A DNA stretch of 64,000 nucleotides from Flavobacterium paronense (GTDB lineage Bacteria > Bacteroidota > Bacteroidia > Flavobacteriales > Flavobacteriaceae). The translations under genes were made by a program, and so were the position numbers. Location: assembly GCF_030409795.1 (NCBI RefSeq), contig NZ_JAUFQN010000019.1, positions 3,038,001 to 3,102,000 on the forward strand, read 5' to 3'. The number at the start of each line of letters is the position of its first letter. Positions within the stretch are counted from its first letter, which is position 1. The notes beneath the pieces were generated by a model that saw nothing but the letters and a program-made list of their open reading frames with translations, was not told the DNA's origin and searched no databases. Below are positions 62,028 through 64,000 of this stretch, piece by piece.

Positions 62028-64000
62028 ATGTCAAAACCAACTTTTCTTCACCAACTTTCTCAAGAAATTTTAAAAATCTATTCTGATAACTTATCAGAGT
62101 TGACCATTGTTTTGCCAAATAAAAGAGCTAAAGTCTTTTTGCTAGATGAATTAAAAAAATTAGTCTCTAATACAGTTTTTGCGCCCGAGATAATTAGTAT
62201 TGAAGATTTCATTCAAGATATTGCCGGAATTCGTTCTGTTGACAGCGTTGAATTGTTGTTTACGTTTTTTGAAGTTTACCTTTCTCTTACAGATAAAGAC
62301 AAACAAGATTCTTTTGAAAACTTTGCTAATTGGGCAAAAACGTTACTTCAGGATTTTAATGAAATTGACAGATATCTTTTAGATCCAAATAAGATTTTAA
62401 AATATCTTGAAGACATAAAAGAGATAGAGCATTGGTCAGTTGATGTTGATAAAAGAACAGATTTGATTGAAAAGCATTTGCTTTTTTGGAAAAAACTCCC
62501 AGAATATTATCATTCATTATATCAACAGTTATTAAATAAAGGCATTGGATATCAAGGTTTAATTTATCGGGAAGCAGTAGAAAATCTAAATCATTTCTCT
62601 GAAAACAATAACGATAAGCAATTTGTTTTTGCAGGTTTTAATGCACTCAATCAAGCTGAAGAAAAGATTATTCAGCACCTTTTAGCACTTGATGTGGCCA
62701 AAATCTATTGGGATATTGACGAAACCTTACTTCACGATTCGTTTCACGATGCCGGACATTTTCAACGAAAGTTTAAGTCGGAATGGATTTATTATAAAAC
62801 ACACCCATATGAATGGATTTCAAATGATTTTAAAACCGAAAAGAACATTCATGTCATAGCAACTTCAAAATCTATTGGACAAGCTAAAATAGCAGGAAGT
62901 ATTATAGAAAAGCAAGCTGATATAGGAAGTCTTCAGCAAGTTGCATTAGTGCTCGGAGAAGAAAGTTTGCTATTGCCAATGTTGTATTCATTGCCGTCAA
63001 ATGTTGATGCTTTGAATATTACTATGGGGTTTTCAAGCAAAAATAATCCTGCACAAATATTGATTGCCAAATTATTCAAACTGCACACCAATGCCTTGAC
63101 CAGAAATCCATCAAGTTATGTGATGTATTACAAAGATGTTCTCGATATTTTAACCCATCCGCTTGTCGAACCTTATGTAAATGCTAACGAATTGGTTTCG
63201 ATAATTAATAAAAACAACTATTCGTTTATTACCCATAAAAAACTCGAAGAGCTTTATGCCAAAGACAATACCTTGTTTTCGTTATTGTTCCAAAAATGGG
63301 ATATTGGTTCAATTCCCGTTTTAGAAAACATTGCTCAAATTTTGCTTAAAATCAAAAACAATCTGAATCATGAAAACGAAGAAGAAAAGATAACAAATGC
63401 TTTTGTGTATTCGATTTTTAAAGTCATCAACAAGATGATTTCGTATTTTTTGGAGCATCAATCCATAAACGACATTAGGACGTTACAAGCCATTTACAAG
63501 CAAGTTATTGATGTGGCTGAAGTTTCTTTTGAAGGTGAACCTTTGAGTGGTTTGCAGGTTATGGGTGTTTTAGAAAGTCGTGTGTTAGATTTTGAAACCG
63601 TAATTATTACCTCGGTAAACGAAGGTAAATTTCCGGCAGGAAAAACCAGCAATTCTTTCATTCCTTATGATGTGAAACTGCAATATGGACTCCCAACTTT
63701 CAAAGAAAAAGACGCTATTTATACTTATCATTTTTATCATTTATTGCAAAGGGCCAAAAACATATATTTGATTTATAATTCTGACAGTCAAGGTTTTGAT
63801 GCTGGAGAAAAAAGTCGATTCATAACACAATTAGAAATAGAAAAGCAACCTAATCACAACCTGACATTTCAATATTACAATCCGGATGTACCTACTATTG
63901 CGCATCAACCGATTGTTGTTCCAAAAACAGAAAGTGTGATGTCACGCTTACGCGAAATTGCCACAAATGGGTTTTCGCCTTCGTCTTTAACTACATATAT
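62028..64000 (+). CDS. PD-(D/E)XK nuclease family protein, AddB-like (3' end outside window)
   Basis: An open frame from ATG at 62028 (MSKPTFLHQLSQEILKIY) runs without stop to the right edge, 657 complete codons. It starts with the AddB/RexB-type LTIVLPNKRAKVFLLDEL, has a helicase-like middle without a Walker A P-loop, and later shows VIITSVNEGKFPAGKTSNSF (AddB/RecC-like motif), YHLLQRAKNIYLIYNSDSQG and NGFSPSSLTTY where the nuclease domain normally begins. The nuclease motifs and any iron-sulfur Cys would lie past the window. Probable partner of the AddA-like protein at 56064. The gene directly follows the ompA terminator (11 bp). Confidence 0.88.
   Translation, partial: MSKPTFLHQLSQEILKIYSDNLSELTIVLPNKRAKVFLLDELKKLVSNTVFAPEIISIEDFIQDIAGIRSVDSVELLFTFFEVYLSLTDKDKQDSFENFANWAKTLLQDFNEIDRYLLDPNKILKYLEDIKEIEHWSVDVDKRTDLIEKHLLFWKKLPEYYHSLYQQLLNKGIGYQGLIYREAVENLNHFSENNNDKQFVFAGFNALNQAEEKIIQHLLALDVAKIYWDIDETLLHDSFHDAGHFQRKFKSEWIYYKTHPYEWISNDFKTEKNIHVIATSKSIGQAKIAGSIIEKQADIGSLQQVALVLGEESLLLPMLYSLPSNVDALNITMGFSSKNNPAQILIAKLFKLHTNALTRNPSSYVMYYKDVLDILTHPLVEPYVNANELVSIINKNNYSFITHKKLEELYAKDNTLFSLLFQKWDIGSIPVLENIAQILLKIKNNLNHENEEEKITNAFVYSIFKVINKMISYFLEHQSINDIRTLQAIYKQVIDVAEVSFEGEPLSGLQVMGVLESRVLDFETVIITSVNEGKFPAGKTSNSFIPYDVKLQYGLPTFKEKDAIYTYHFYHLLQRAKNIYLIYNSDSQGFDAGEKSRFITQLEIEKQPNHNLTFQYYNPDVPTIAHQPIVVPKTESVMSRLREIATNGFSPSSLTTY

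Overview
The window is a stretch of chromosome from a member of the Bacteroidota, most likely the family Flavobacteriaceae and close to Flavobacterium. The DNA is visibly AT-rich. Where promoters can be recognised they have the TAnnTTTG -7 box and TTG -33 box of this phylum. Type IX secretion (T9SS) genes, PorP/SprF, an IPExxxVDY protein, a DUF5689 lipoprotein and a Bacteroidota-type long IleRS all fit that placement. I saw no rRNA, tRNA, insertion sequence, prophage or CRISPR array. The left edge cuts a TonB-dependent receptor and the right edge cuts an AddB-like nuclease.

Layout. 1-4126: the 3' part of a TonB-dependent receptor followed by two surface lipoproteins (choice-of-anchor J, DUF5689), which together look like one outer-membrane unit. 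4292-4501: a small membrane protein. 4669-14664 (minus strand): a T9SS surface-protein operon made of a 2382-residue multidomain adhesin with a type B sorting domain, a PorP/SprF partner and a TPR/PD40/OmpA periplasmic protein. 14865-21667: hflX, an outer-membrane protein, gdhA, a PorZ-like T9SS component and recO. 22004-26506: ileS, a DksA/TraR-like regulator and lspA. 26487-28284 (minus): 5-formyl-THF cyclo-ligase and a PLP decarboxylase. 28390-33972: uvrC, a patatin/BamA-like protein and an amino-acid permease. 34216-38698: aromatic amino-acid catabolism (homogentisate dioxygenase, 4-hydroxyphenylpyruvate dioxygenase, tryptophan 2,3-dioxygenase). 38705-44518: M23 peptidase, pgi, a 4-TM protein, RlpA-like protein, CYTH protein, dinB. 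44578-49794 (minus): BI-1, pyk, IPExxxVDY protein, rnc, fabF, acpP. 50045-54389: purN, rnhA, a PfkB kinase and a purF-like amidotransferase. 54820-64000: sod, a GNAT protein, an AddA-like helicase-nuclease, kbl, an OmpA/TSP3 porin-like protein and an AddB-like nuclease.

Most protein-coding content is conserved housekeeping. The T9SS adhesin operon and the PorZ-like gene belong to one secretion system: the adhesin carries the signal, PorP/SprF and the OmpA protein would hold it at the outer membrane, and PorZ would act in the attachment complex. The three dioxygenases form a route for tyrosine and tryptophan breakdown.

The most unusual material is between genes. (i) Two tandem homologous small-RNA-like units, each with a conserved hairpin and its own terminator, lie at about 54480-54750. 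(ii) Two loci (21736-21837 and 51234-51334) share an architecture of four 11-bp units, a 13-14 bp AT-rich centre, and 11-bp units in opposite orientation, with a shared core GAGTC(C/T)ATA. (iii) Two copies of an interspersed element (35376-35474, 43278-43356) keep conserved ends but have swapped hairpin cores, one of them a perfect 46-bp palindrome. (iv) Short 7- or 8-bp tandem repeats sit just upstream of several genes. (v) A stand-alone promoter-to-terminator unit lies at 36784-36934. These are sequence observations; their functions are not established here.
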